Positions 52,274-63,665 of a stretch of 64,000 nucleotides of DNA are shown in pieces. The notes beneath the pieces were generated by a model, which was not told the DNA's origin, ran no database searches, and saw nothing but the letters and a program-made list of their open reading frames with translations. The DNA comes from Pseudomonas japonica. Its GTDB lineage: Bacteria; Pseudomonadota; Gammaproteobacteria; Pseudomonadales; Pseudomonadaceae. Where the stretch lies: positions 124,001 to 188,000 of the forward strand of contig NZ_FZOL01000011.1 in NCBI RefSeq assembly GCF_900188455.1. Direction: 5' to 3'. Positions within the stretch are counted from its first letter, which is position 1, and the number at the start of each line of letters is the position of its first letter. The translations under genes were made by a program, and so were the position numbers.

Positions 52274-54336
52274 GTGACCTGCACCTGCATTACCTGGCCC
52301 GACGCGCTGGCGTCGCGGTGGACTGGATCGACGCCAACGGCCGCGCGCAGCAGGTCAGCGACAGCAACCTGCGACGCATCCTCGGCGCACTCGGTCATCC
52401 CGCCGATGACCTGGACAGCATCGAGCTCAGCCTGGAGCGGCTGGAGGAAGCCGAGGACCAACAGCATCTGCCGCCGCTGCTCACCGTGGACATCGGCGCC
52501 ACCCTCGACCTGTCGCGCTGGTTCGACGGCGGCAGCCTGTGTCACGTCCAGCTCGAAGACGGCAGCGAACAGGCCCTGCGCCTGGACCGCGGCGGCGCCC
52601 TGCCCGCCGGCCTGCCCAGCGGCTACCACCGCTTGCGCATCGACGAGCAGGACTTCAGCGTGGCGGTGGCCCCCCTGCGCTGCTACACCCTGAGCGACGC
52701 GCGGAACCAGGCCACGCCGCGCGGCTGGGGCATCGCCGCGCAGCTGTACAGCCTGCGCCGCCCCGGCGATGGCGGCTTCGGCGACTGCCTGGCCCTGGAA
52801 ACCCTGGCCCGCGCTGCCGCCGAACGCGGCGCCGACGCCCTGGCGATCAGCCCGATGCATGCGATGTTCGCCAACGACAGCCAGACCTTCAGCCCCTACT
52901 CGCCGTCCAGCCGGGTGTTTTTCAACGCCCTCTACGCCAGCCCGGAAATCCTCCTCGGCGAACGCGCCGTGCGCGTGGCCCGGGAAGCGCTGGGTCTGCC
53001 GTTCGCGGCGCTGGAGCAGTTGCCACTGATCGACTGGCCGCAGGCCGCCACGGCCAAGCAGAAACTGCTGCGCGCGCTGTACCGCGACTTCAGCCGCGGC
53101 GAACATCCGCAGCGGGAAGACTTCCTCAGCTTCCGCAAGGCCGGCGGCCAGGCCCTGGAGGATCACTGCCGCTACGAAGCCTTGCTCGACGCCGCCGCCA
53201 GCCATGGCGTCGGCGCCGACTGGCGGCGCTGGTTCGATGGCTGGCGCGACCCGCGCAGCGTCGAGGTGGCGCAGTTCGCCGACAACTACCCGGCCGCCAT
53301 CGAGTACTACGCCTTCTGCCAGTGGCTGGCGGCACGCAGCCTGCAGCGCGTGCAACAGGCGGCACGCGGCCAGGGTATGGCCGTGGGCCTGATCGCCGAC
53401 CTCGCGGTGGGCGCCGACGGCGCCGGCAGCCAGGCCTGGAGCCGCCAGGACGAACTGCTGGCCGACGTGCATGTCGGCGCGCCGCCGGACATCCTCAACC
53501 GCGCCGGGCAGAACTGGGGCATCAGCGCCTTCTCGCCCCAGGGCCTCAAGCGCAACGGTTTCCGTGCCTTCATCGAGATGCTGCGGGCCAACCTGGCGCA
53601 TGCCGGCGGCCTGCGCATCGACCATGTCATGGGCCTGCAGCGCCTGTGGCTGATCCCCGCCGGTGCCGCCGCGCCCGACGGCGCCTACCTGCACTATCCA
53701 CTGGACGACCTGCTGCGCCTGCTGGCCCTGGAGTCCCATCGTCACCGCGCGATCATCCTCGGCGAAGACCTCGGCACCGTGCCCGAGGGCCTGCGCGACA
53801 AGCTCGCGGCGCGGGGCATCCTCGGCATGCGCGTGCTGCTGTTCGAACAGGATCCGCACGGGCATTTCAAGCCGATCCTCGACTGGCCGGACAACGCCCT
53901 GGCCACCACCAGCACCCACGACCTGCCTCCGCTGGCAGGCTGGCTGGCCGCGCGGGACATCGACTGGAACCAGCGCCTGCAGTTGATCGACGCCATCGTC
54001 GAACGCGACTGGCGCGAGACCCGCCAGAACGAAATCAAGGGCCTGCGCCAACTGCTGGAAAGCAACTACCACACGCCCCTGCCCGATCCCGACGCGCTGA
54101 TCGACGCCAGCGTGCGCCTGCTCGGCCACACCCGCGCGCCGCTGGTGCTGCTGCCGCTGGAAGACCTGCTGGGAGTGGACGAACAACCCAACCTGCCGGG
54201 GACCATCGACGGCCATCCGAACTGGCGCCGACGCTTCGCCGCCCCGGTACGCGAACTGCTCGACGACAGCGACGCCGCGCGGCGCCTGGAGCTGCTGGCG
54301 CAAGCCCGCGAGCAGGCCTGGGAGCGCGACCGATGA
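52270..54336 (+). CDS. malQ: 4-alpha-glucanotransferase (amylomaltase, GH77)
   Basis: 688 residues. GH77 motifs: RGWGIAAQLYSLRRPGDGGF, ALAISPMHAMFANDSQTFSP, VGLIADLAVGADGAGSQAWS, nucleophile Asp in GLRIDHVMGLQRLWLIPAGA, acid/base Glu in IILGEDLGTVPEGLRDKLAA, and ATTSTHDLPPLAGWLAARDI. It transfers alpha-1,4-glucan segments between maltodextrins and supplies chains of suitable length to TreY/TreZ and GlgX in the cytosol. It overlaps both neighbours by 4 bp (ATGA at each end), the signature of a tightly coupled operon. Confidence 0.95.
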   Translation: MSDLHLHYLARRAGVAVDWIDANGRAQQVSDSNLRRILGALGHPADDLDSIELSLERLEEAEDQQHLPPLLTVDIGATLDLSRWFDGGSLCHVQLEDGSEQALRLDRGGALPAGLPSGYHRLRIDEQDFSVAVAPLRCYTLSDARNQATPRGWGIAAQLYSLRRPGDGGFGDCLALETLARAAAERGADALAISPMHAMFANDSQTFSPYSPSSRVFFNALYASPEILLGERAVRVAREALGLPFAALEQLPLIDWPQAATAKQKLLRALYRDFSRGEHPQREDFLSFRKAGGQALEDHCRYEALLDAAASHGVGADWRRWFDGWRDPRSVEVAQFADNYPAAIEYYAFCQWLAARSLQRVQQAARGQGMAVGLIADLAVGADGAGSQAWSRQDELLADVHVGAPPDILNRAGQNWGISAFSPQGLKRNGFRAFIEMLRANLAHAGGLRIDHVMGLQRLWLIPAGAAAPDGAYLHYPLDDLLRLLALESHRHRAIILGEDLGTVPEGLRDKLAARGILGMRVLLFEQDPHGHFKPILDWPDNALATTSTHDLPPLAGWLAARDIDWNQRLQLIDAIVERDWRETRQNEIKGLRQLLESNYHTPLPDPDALIDASVRLLGHTRAPLVLLPLEDLLGVDEQPNLPGTIDGHPNWRRRFAAPVRELLDDSDAARRLELLAQAREQAWERDR

Positions 54337-57125
54337 AAGCCCTGAGCGCGACCCTGCGCCTGCAGTTCCACGCCGGTTTCAGCCTCGACGACGCGGTGCC
54401 CCTGGTGCCCTACTTCGCCCGCCTCGGCATCAGCCATGTCTACGCCTCGCCGCTGCTGCAGGCGCGCCCCGGCTCGATGCACGGCTACGACGTGGTCGAC
54501 CCGACCCGGGTCAACCCGGAGCTGGGCGGCGAGGCGGCCCTCGAACGCCTGGTCGCGGCCCTGCGCCAGCACGGCATGGGCCTGCTCCTGGACATCGTTT
54601 CCAACCACATGGCGGTGGGCGGCGAGCACAACCGCTGGTGGCAGGACCTGCTGGCCTGGGGCCGGCGCAGCCGCTACGCCGAGTTCTTCGATATCCAGTG
54701 GCACTCACCGGATCCGCTGCTGGAAGGCCAGTTGCTCCTGCCGTTCCTCGCCGACGACTACGGCAAGGTGCTGCAGGCCGGCGAGGCGCCCTTGCGCTTC
54801 GACGCCCACAGCGGACAGTTCCTCATCCATCACCACGACCATCGTTTCCCCATCAGCCCGCCGGACTACGCGCTGATCCTCGCCGCCAGCCAGCTCGCCG
54901 ACCTGCGCGACCTGGCCGGACGCTTCGCCGCGCTGAACGATGACGAAGCCGCCGCTGCCCTGCAGCGCGAACTCGTCGCCTTCGCCCGGCATGCCCAGCA
55001 CGCGGTGGACATCGAACGCCTGCTGGAAGGCTTCAACTCGCGCCATCCAGAAGGCTTCGCGCGCCTGCACGCGCTGCTGGAGCGCCAGCCCTACCGCCTG
55101 GCCAGCTGGCGCACGGCGGCGGACGACATCAACTGGCGGCGCTTCTTCGACGTCAACGAACTGGGCGGCCTGCGGGTGGAGCGCCCGGCGGTGTTCGAAG
55201 CCACCCACGGCAAGCTGTTCGAGCTGATCGGCCGCGGCCTGGTGGACGGCCTGCGCATCGACCATATCGACGGCCTCGCCGACCCGCGCGGCTACTGCCG
55301 CAAGCTGCGCCGGCGCACCACCGCGCTGCTGGCGCAACGTCCGCTGGGCGCGGCGCTGGAGCACCTGCCGATCTACGTCGAGAAGATCCTCGGCGCCGGC
55401 GAAGGCCTGCACCTTGACTGGCAGGTGGACGGCAGCACCGGCTACGAATTCATGAACCAGGTGTCCCTGCTGCAGCACGATCCCGCCGGCGAGGCGCAAC
55501 TGGCCGCGCTGTGGTACGAGACGAGCGAGCGCCCGGCGTTCGCCGACGAAGTGCGCCAGGCCCGGCAACTGGTGCTGCAGGGCAGCCTGGCCGGGGATTT
55601 CGAATCGGTGGCCCAGGCCCTGCTGCAGGTGGCGCGCAACGACGTGATGAGCCGCGACCTGACCCTCGGCGCGATTCGCCGTGGGCTGCAGGCGCTGGTC
55701 GAGCACTACCCGGTGTACCGCACCTATATCAACGCCTGCGGCCGGCCGGCGCAGGACGAGGGGTTCTTCCAGCAGGCCCTGGAGCAGGCCCGCGCCAGCC
55801 TCGGCGAGATCGATGCCGGAGTCCTCGAACACTTGCAGCGCTGGCTCGGCGGCGACGCCTGGCGGCGCCTGCCACCCGGACGTCCGCGCAAGCAACTGCG
55901 CCATGCCTGCGTGCGCTTCCAGCAACTGACCGCGCCCACCGCGGCGAAGGCCGTGGAAGACACTGCGCTCTATCGTTCGGCGGTACTGCTGTCGCGCAAC
56001 GATGTCGGGTTCGACGCCGAGCGTTTCAGCGCACCGCCGCAAGATTTCCACGCGCACTGCGAGCAGCGCCTGCGCGACTTTCCCGACAACCTGCTGGCCA
56101 CCGCCACCCACGACCACAAGCGCGGCGAGGACCTGCGCGCACGCCTGGCGGTGCTCAGCGAGCGCGCCGACTGGTACGCCAGCCGCGTCGAGCACTGGCG
56201 CGAACTGGCCGAGCCGCTGCGCCAGAACCTGAGCGACGGCCCGGCCCCCTCCGCCGGCGACGAACTGCTGCTCTACCAGACCCTGCTCGGCAGCTGGCCA
56301 TTGGACCTCGACGCGGACGATCCGCTGGCCCTGCGCGCCTATGCCGAGCGCCTGCGCCAGTGGCAGCTCAAGGCCCTGCGCGAAGCCAAGCTGCGCAGCA
56401 GCTGGAGCGCGCCCAACGGCGCCTACGAGGAGGCCTGCGCGGCGTTCCTCGATACCCTCCTGCTGGACGGGCAATGCCAGCAACTGCGCCGCTCCATTGC
56501 CCAGGCCGCCAACGCCCTGGCCTGCCCCGGCGCGCTGAACAGCCTGGCGCAGACCCTGTTGCGCATGACCGTCCCGGGCCTCCCCGACCTGTACCAGGGC
56601 AGCGAGTTCTGGGACTTCAGCCTGGTCGACCCGGACAACCGCCGCCCGGTGGATTTCGCCGCGCGCCGCCAGGCCCTGGATGACAGCCAGGCGCCCGCCA
56701 GCCTACTCGCCGGCTGGCGCGACGGGCGCCTCAAGCAGGCGCTGATCGCCCAGGTGCTGGAGCGGCGCCAGCGCTTCGCCGAACTGTTCCGGCGCGGCGC
56801 CTACCTGCCGCTGGACGTGCAAGGCGAGCATGCCGAGCGGGTCCTGGCCTTCGCCCGGGTCAACGACGAGCAGCGTGCCGTGGTCATCGTGCCCCGACTT
56901 GCCTGCCCCCTGCTCGGCGGCGCGGCGCAACCGCTGATCCCGGCGCAGAACTGGGGCGATACGCGGGTGCTGCTGCCGTTCGCCGTCTCCCCCGCGAACT
57001 GCACGGGACTTTTCGACCAGCGCGCAGTCACAAGCAACAGAGAGCTTTGGCTGAACAGCGCGCTGCAGGCGTTTCCCGTGAATCTTTTCATTGATCACAT
57101 CGAATCTTCAGGAGCGTACCCATGA
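54333..57125 (+). CDS. treY: malto-oligosyltrehalose synthase (GH13)
   Basis: 930 residues. The start at 54333 overlaps the malQ stop; the frame stays open far upstream but those residues are antisense-type composition. Motifs: LRLQFHAGFSLDDAVPLVPY, GISHVYASPLLQARPGSMHG, LLLDIVSNHMAVGGEHNRWW, nucleophile Asp in GLRIDHIDGLADPRGYCRKL, acid/base Glu in LPIYVEKILGAGEGLHLDWQ, and late LLATATHDHKRGEDLRARLA. It rearranges the reducing-end alpha-1,4 bond of a maltodextrin to the alpha,alpha-1,1 bond of trehalose; TreZ then releases trehalose. The stop overlaps the next ORF by 4 bp. Confidence 0.95.
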   Translation: MKALSATLRLQFHAGFSLDDAVPLVPYFARLGISHVYASPLLQARPGSMHGYDVVDPTRVNPELGGEAALERLVAALRQHGMGLLLDIVSNHMAVGGEHNRWWQDLLAWGRRSRYAEFFDIQWHSPDPLLEGQLLLPFLADDYGKVLQAGEAPLRFDAHSGQFLIHHHDHRFPISPPDYALILAASQLADLRDLAGRFAALNDDEAAAALQRELVAFARHAQHAVDIERLLEGFNSRHPEGFARLHALLERQPYRLASWRTAADDINWRRFFDVNELGGLRVERPAVFEATHGKLFELIGRGLVDGLRIDHIDGLADPRGYCRKLRRRTTALLAQRPLGAALEHLPIYVEKILGAGEGLHLDWQVDGSTGYEFMNQVSLLQHDPAGEAQLAALWYETSERPAFADEVRQARQLVLQGSLAGDFESVAQALLQVARNDVMSRDLTLGAIRRGLQALVEHYPVYRTYINACGRPAQDEGFFQQALEQARASLGEIDAGVLEHLQRWLGGDAWRRLPPGRPRKQLRHACVRFQQLTAPTAAKAVEDTALYRSAVLLSRNDVGFDAERFSAPPQDFHAHCEQRLRDFPDNLLATATHDHKRGEDLRARLAVLSERADWYASRVEHWRELAEPLRQNLSDGPAPSAGDELLLYQTLLGSWPLDLDADDPLALRAYAERLRQWQLKALREAKLRSSWSAPNGAYEEACAAFLDTLLLDGQCQQLRRSIAQAANALACPGALNSLAQTLLRMTVPGLPDLYQGSEFWDFSLVDPDNRRPVDFAARRQALDDSQAPASLLAGWRDGRLKQALIAQVLERRQRFAELFRRGAYLPLDVQGEHAERVLAFARVNDEQRAVVIVPRLACPLLGGAAQPLIPAQNWGDTRVLLPFAVSPANCTGLFDQRAVTSNRELWLNSALQAFPVNLFIDHIESSGAYP

Positions 57126-57400
57126 GTGTCGAGGAAAAACGCATTCGCGAATTCGCGTATCAGATTTGGGAATCGGAAGGCAAACCGGAGGGCCAGGAAT
57201 CACGTCACTGGGACATGGCGCGCAAGCTGGCCGAAGCCGAATCCCTCGCGCCCAAGGCCAGCACCCCGCGCAAACCGCGCACGGCGTCGGCCAAGCCGAA
57301 GACCGAGGCGGCGCCGACCCTGGGCAGCAAGCCCGCGGCCGCCAAGCCGGCCACAGCGGCGAAGAAACCCCGCGCGCCGAAGAAACCCGCCGCGATCTGA
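57122..57400 (+). CDS. DUF2934 family small protein
   Basis: 92 residues. The N-terminal about 40 residues are the DUF2934 motif (EKRIREFAYQIWESEGKPEG then HWDMARKLAEAE). The rest is a basic Ala/Lys/Pro tail (TASAKPKTEAAPTLGSKPAA and similar) with no fold expected. DUF2934 proteins are commonly encoded within glycogen/trehalose clusters of Pseudomonas and rhizobia. Their function is not established; the lysine-rich tail could bind nucleic acid or an acidic partner. The gene overlaps the treY stop by 4 bp and precedes glgX after a 95-bp gap with no visible terminator. Confidence 0.9.
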   Translation: MSVEEKRIREFAYQIWESEGKPEGQESRHWDMARKLAEAESLAPKASTPRKPRTASAKPKTEAAPTLGSKPAAAKPATAAKKPRAPKKPAAI

Positions 57401-57495
57401 GATCGCGTCAGCCCTGATGAATCCGCCAGCCGTGGCAGCCGCAAGGCCGCCGCGCTGGCCCACTGTTCCCCAGAATCGCGCTTTCCAGGTGACCC

Positions 57496-59654
<2,159 letters not shown>

Positions 59655-59658
<4 letters not shown>

Positions 59659-60428
59659 ACGTGACACCACGACCGGCGGCGCAGGCGGTCAAGGCCCTCA
59701 AGGTGCTGACCATCAACACCCACAAGGGCTTCACCGCGCTGAACCGCCGTTTCATCCTGCCGGAGCTGCGCGAAGCGGTGCGCAGCACCGCCGCCGACCT
59801 GGTGTTTCTCCAGGAAGTCCTCGGCAGCCACGAGCGCCACGCGGCCCGGCACCTCGACTGGCCGCAGGTGTCGCAGTACGAATTCCTCGCCGACAGCATG
59901 TGGACCGACTTCGCCTACGGGCGCAATGCGGTCTACCCCGAAGGCGACCATGGCAATGCCCTGCTCTCGCGCTACCCCATCGCGCAATACCGCAACCTCG
60001 ACGTGTCGATCACCGGTCCCGAGCGCCGCGGCCTGCTGCACTGCGTGCTGGAGGTACCGGGGCAGAGCGAGGTACATGCCATCTGCGTGCACCTGTCCCT
60101 GCTGGAAAGCCATCGCCAGCGCCAGCTCGGCCTGCTGCGGCGCCTGCTCGACAGCCTGCCGAGCCACGCCCCGGTGATCATCGCCGGCGACTTCAACGAC
60201 TGGAAGCTGCGCGGCAACCGCCTGCTGCATCAGCACCCCGATCTGCACGAAGCCTTCGAGCGCCACCATGGCCTGCTCGCGCGCACCTATCCGGCCCGTC
60301 TGCCGCTGCTGCGCCTGGACCGCGTGTACCTGCGCAATGCCCGCAGCCATGCGCCGCGCATCCTCGGCAGCAAGCCGTGGACACACCTCTCCGATCATCT
60401 GCCGCTGGCGGTGGAAGTGCATCTGTAG
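59655..60428 (+). CDS. endonuclease/exonuclease/phosphatase-family protein
   Basis: 257 residues starting at GTG 59655, which overlaps the glgX stop and has GGAGG 4 bp upstream; another GTG at 59661 is possible. The family's metal-site motifs are in order: KVLTINTHKGFTALNRRFIL (Asn/His), DLVFLQEVLGSHERHAARH (Glu), CVHLSLLESHRQRQL (His), VIIAGDFNDWKLRGNRLLHQ (Asp, Asn), and KPWTHLSDHLPLAVEVHL (Asp-His at the C-terminus). It could be a DNase, a phosphodiesterase or a phospholipase. In other Pseudomonas such a gene sits near a cardiolipin synthase in the same stress island, but none is seen here. No signal peptide is visible. Confidence 0.85.
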
Positions 60429-60727
60429 CAATGATTCGAAATAGCGCTGACGGGTTAAATCGCCAGTCCCTCTATGACTTAAGGATTCATGTGGTTTTTC
60501 AGTGAGTTGCCTGCCAAGACGAATCCATCACAGACCTATCACACAATCTTGACGCCCCCCTTCCGATCTCCTTGACTTCACCGTAGCGACACCCGTTCAG
60601 CACTCAATCCGAGCGTCTAGCTCGCGCGTTTTCGCGCGGGACGGGGTTCGCTTGCTGGTTTGGGTCGCCCCTCCTCGAGCCGTGACATCAGGCCAGAACC
60701 CTGGCTGTTTCATTGAGGAGATCCGCC
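60429..60727 (+). other. intergenic region before the autotransporter gene
   Basis: 299 bp with lower GC than its flanks. It contains the hairpin CGCGCG-TTTT-CGCGCG (60623-60638) and two TTGAC-type -35 candidates (near 60550 and 60573). No coding frame is convincing. It probably holds the promoter of the gene at 60728. Confidence 0.4.
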
Positions 60728-61783
60728 ATGAAAAAACCGTCGAACCCTTCGGGCTTTGAGTCGTTTTTCTTCGCGGTTTCCACGTCGCTGCTCCTGGCAA
60801 CCCCGGTGGAATCGCAAGCACTCGATCTCGACGATCAAGACCCGTTTCCGGCGTTAGCTGTGCCGACCCTTACCCTGCAACCCGCAAGCATCAGCGGCCT
60901 CGGCCGCGAGACCCTCGGCGCCTTCTCCGAGCAACGCGCGCAGCGTGACCTGCTGCCCGAGCCGGACCTGCTGCAGAGCCAGTGGGCGCAGTTCTTCCCC
61001 AGCGCGGCGCGGCCGGCGGCGGCGGTGCACCTGGAGGCGCCGGGCAACGACCTGCGCATGAGTCCGGACCTGTTCGTCCGCGAGACGGCGGGGGGCAGTG
61101 TGCATCGGGCGGGGATCTTCGTCGGGCACAGCGATCTGCAGAGTGGTTTCGACGGCAAGCGGCCGCAGCTCGGCGAGAAGAGCAACAACGTGCGCCTGCA
61201 GGGCGAAAGCGTCGGCATGTACTGGAGCATGCGTCATGAACAGGGTTGGCACGTGGACGCGGTGGCCATGGGCACGCGCTTCGACGCCAGCGGGCGCAAT
61301 GACGCGGGCGAGCGGATCGACGGCGACGGGCATGCGCTGACCTTCTCGGTGGAGGGTGGTTTTCCCATCGGTCTGGGCAAGAACTGGGTGATCGAGCCGC
61401 AGGCGCAGTTGGTCAACCAGCAGTACTTCGCCGCCAGCCAGGCCCAGGCCGAGGCCCTGCAGGCCTACGATGGCCAGCCGAGCTGGAGTGGTCGGGTCGG
61501 GGCGAAACTGTCCGGGCACTATGTGGTGAGCGGCATGCCCATCGAGCCCTATGTGCGGACCAACGTCTGGTACGACTTCTCCAACGCCGACACGGTGAGC
61601 CTGGACAAGGTCGACAAGATCAGCAGCGGGCGCAACGCCGCCACCGTGGAACTGGGCCTGGGCCTGGTGGCGCGGGTCACGCCGAAGGTGGCGCTGTTCG
61701 TCAGCGCCGATTACAGCAGCGATGTGGATGACAATGATCTGAACGGGTTGATCGGCAATCTTGGGGTCAGGGTGAGGTGGTAA
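60728..61783 (+). CDS. autotransporter-type outer-membrane beta-barrel protein without a passenger
   Basis: 351 residues. The N-terminus (MKKPSNPSGFESFFFAVSTS, then LLLATPVESQA) looks like a signal peptide, followed by only about 60 residues before the barrel. The barrel is visible as alternating strands: HRAGIFVGHSDLQSGFDGKR, VGMYWSMRHEQGWHVDAVAM, LTFSVEGGFPIGLGKNWVIE, PQAQLVNQQYFAASQAQAEA, and a final strand ending GVRVRW with C-terminal aromatic Trp, as outer-membrane assembly signals require. The size matches a complete type V translocator (about 280 residues) lacking the secreted passenger. It may be a truncated autotransporter or a stand-alone porin-like protein. GAGGAG stands 7 bp before the ATG. 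Confidence 0.75.
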   Translation: MKKPSNPSGFESFFFAVSTSLLLATPVESQALDLDDQDPFPALAVPTLTLQPASISGLGRETLGAFSEQRAQRDLLPEPDLLQSQWAQFFPSAARPAAAVHLEAPGNDLRMSPDLFVRETAGGSVHRAGIFVGHSDLQSGFDGKRPQLGEKSNNVRLQGESVGMYWSMRHEQGWHVDAVAMGTRFDASGRNDAGERIDGDGHALTFSVEGGFPIGLGKNWVIEPQAQLVNQQYFAASQAQAEALQAYDGQPSWSGRVGAKLSGHYVVSGMPIEPYVRTNVWYDFSNADTVSLDKVDKISSGRNAATVELGLGLVARVTPKVALFVSADYSSDVDDNDLNGLIGNLGVRVRW

Positions 61784-61802
61784 GCAAAATGCGCATTACT
61801 CC

Positions 61803-61919
61803 GTAGGAGCTGGCTTGCCTGCGAAAGGACCGCGTAGCGGTCCCAGACCCTACCGCCATCGGGGACCGCTGTGCGGTCCTTTCGCGGTGGTTAGTCACAC
61901 GACAAGCCTCGCCCCTACG
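61803..61919. repeat. REP palindrome
   Basis: CCGTAGGAGCTGGCTTGCCT at the left, degenerate CAAGCCTCGCCCCTACGG at the right, and inner arms GAAAGGACCGCGTAGCGGTC / GACCGC...GGTCCTTTCGCG. It resembles the element at 375 more than those in the paralogue array. It separates the barrel gene from the PAAR gene. Confidence 0.75.
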
Positions 61920-62128
61920 GACATGTTCAAGCCCTCCGAATGACGACGCGTCGGAAAGACAAAGACCTTTCCACCCAATCATCCAGACAAATCCTACATA
62001 CCTCACCCACTATCCCGCCCATCCTCTGGCCGCTCGGCCTGCATGCCTTCAGAACACAGGAAGGTCATCGCAGGCCATCACCCGTCTTCGAGTACGACTC
62101 GATTACCCAGCCGAGAGGAAGTGCATTG

Positions 62129-62731
62129 ATGGATGGATTTTTCATACGTCGAGGCGACAAGACCAGTTGCGGTGGCGTGGTCACCGGATCCGACAGCCTG
62201 ATCACGATGATGGGCATCCAGCATGCCCGCGAGGGCGACAGCGTCACCTGTGGGGTCACGGGCCTGACCTATCGGATCCAGGGTGGCGTGTCCTATATCA
62301 CCAGTTCCGAAATCCCGGTTGCAGGCACCCTGGACAGCGTCAGTGGATGCCCGTGCAAGGCCAGCCTGTATCACTCCTGGACCCACTCCACCTATGTGAA
62401 GCAAGTGCCGCGCAGCACGGCAATGCCTGCATCGGTACGATCAACCCCCCTGCCCACTCCTCGTCAACCCGCAAGCGCTGCTCCCAGCGCCACCCGGGCT
62501 GCGCTTGATCCGGTCGCGGCCACACCGGAGTTCGAAGGCTGCAGCGGCTGCTTCCAGCTCGTCAACCAACGCTACATGCCGTGTGGATTGCACACCTATC
62601 TCCTGCTGCTGGACGGCGAGCGGATCGGCGAAAACCACCTCAACGAGGAAGGCTTCAGCAACATCGGCACCAGCCCCGATCCCATCAGCGCGCAAGTCGC
62701 CACCTCCGCGCCCTCGCCAGTTCTGGAGTAA
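62129..62731 (+). CDS. PAAR-domain protein (type VI secretion spike tip)
   Basis: 200 residues from ATG 62129 (GAGAGGAAG upstream; longer readings run back into intergenic DNA). The first about 85 residues are a PAAR domain: IRRGDKTSCGGVVTGSDSLI, QHAREGDSVTCGVTGLTYRI, SGCPCKASLYHS, with the expected Cys/His content. A Pro/Ala/Ser/Thr-rich linker follows, then a small C-terminal region with Cys pairs (GCSGCFQLVNQRYMPCGLHT). PAAR proteins cap the VgrG spike and carry effectors. The gene is immediately upstream of a large ORF and a small membrane-anchored ORF, the usual spike-effector-immunity order. The C-terminal extension may load the downstream effector. Confidence 0.88.
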   Translation: MDGFFIRRGDKTSCGGVVTGSDSLITMMGIQHAREGDSVTCGVTGLTYRIQGGVSYITSSEIPVAGTLDSVSGCPCKASLYHSWTHSTYVKQVPRSTAMPASVRSTPLPTPRQPASAAPSATRAALDPVAATPEFEGCSGCFQLVNQRYMPCGLHTYLLLLDGERIGENHLNEEGFSNIGTSPDPISAQVATSAPSPVLE

Positions 62732-62738
62732 CTGCCCC

Positions 62739-63665
62739 ATGTCCTTGAAAGATTTCCAACAAACCACCGCGCTGGGGCCCGATGCCCTGTTTCTGCTGGA
62801 AGGCGCCACGTTCGATACCTCGCCTGGCGGGCAGCACAGGCCGAAGCAGATCGTGATCAATGCGCTGCCGTTGACCAAGCTGCCGGTGGCGATGCGGAGG
62901 ATGGGGTGGCATACGTCGGCGGCGTTGATGCAGCGGTGGTTTGATAGTCCGGGGTGGGAAATGCCGGAGTCGTGGAAATCAGACTATGGTCAACCGTCGC
63001 CGATGGTGCTGGCACAAGCGCAGTGCGACGAAAATCTCGTAAAGATGAGCTGGGCGATGGGCTTTGAACGGTGCCAAATAGCGGTCAGTAAAGCTGAATT
63101 GGCTCTCACTACACCAAACGCTATCGTCCGACTGAAGACCCTGCTGCAGAAAGTCGGCTGGAAGAATAGCGGCACGGTGAAGTTGGGATGCCCAACATTT
63201 TCCGCGCGGGAGATAGACGCTTCGTCCCAAATCAACTTCGTGACACTTGGCACCAACACCGACACGCTCGACGATATGTATGGAGCTCTGGGCATAGCAA
63301 CGCTAAAAATTGGTGTCGCAGGAACTACGTTCAGCAAGATTGCACCAGACACCCAGAAACTACGAAATTACTTTCAGGTCGAGCATATCGGCTTTTACAT
63401 TCGAGACCACTATGATTTCAATGGCCCCCAATTTTTAGGAATCTGGACAGAAAATCGCGTTCTATCAAAAAAGGAAATGCTTCGATCGTCCCTTCCAAGC
63501 GGACAATCGATCTACAAGTGGGCAACCGACGAATTCGCGCTCATTCAGAATAGTGATTTCAGAAATTACAGAGAACAAGTTGGAATGGGTGGCGACTACG
63601 TTCTCTACTCTGATGTACTCTGGAAGAAAGTTGACAAGATCATTGATCTGGGTGAAGCGCCTTGA
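62739..63665 (+). CDS. DUF6402-like protein, candidate T6SS effector
   Basis: 308 residues beginning 7 bp after the PAAR stop. The N-terminal MSLKDFQQTTALGPDALFLL looks like a docking segment; PLTKLPVAMRRMGWHTSAAL, ALMQRWFDSPGWEMPESWKS, LGVCF-free middle and QVEHIGFYIRDHYDFNGPQF follow. I associate this pattern with the DUF6402 proteins found after PAAR genes, from memory only. No catalytic motif is recognised, no signal peptide is present, and the activity is unknown. Base composition falls sharply from about 63050 onward with many A/T-ending codons, unlike the upstream genes, which suggests recent acquisition. Confidence 0.65.
   Translation: MSLKDFQQTTALGPDALFLLEGATFDTSPGGQHRPKQIVINALPLTKLPVAMRRMGWHTSAALMQRWFDSPGWEMPESWKSDYGQPSPMVLAQAQCDENLVKMSWAMGFERCQIAVSKAELALTTPNAIVRLKTLLQKVGWKNSGTVKLGCPTFSAREIDASSQINFVTLGTNTDTLDDMYGALGIATLKIGVAGTTFSKIAPDTQKLRNYFQVEHIGFYIRDHYDFNGPQFLGIWTENRVLSKKEMLRSSLPSGQSIYKWATDEFALIQNSDFRNYREQVGMGGDYVLYSDVLWKKVDKIIDLGEAP

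Noticed and set aside
52539..54332. 598-codon in-frame upstream extension of treY
   Set aside because: The extension is Arg/Pro/Ala-rich, out of frame inside malQ, and the family start fits the ATG at 54333 overlapping the malQ stop.
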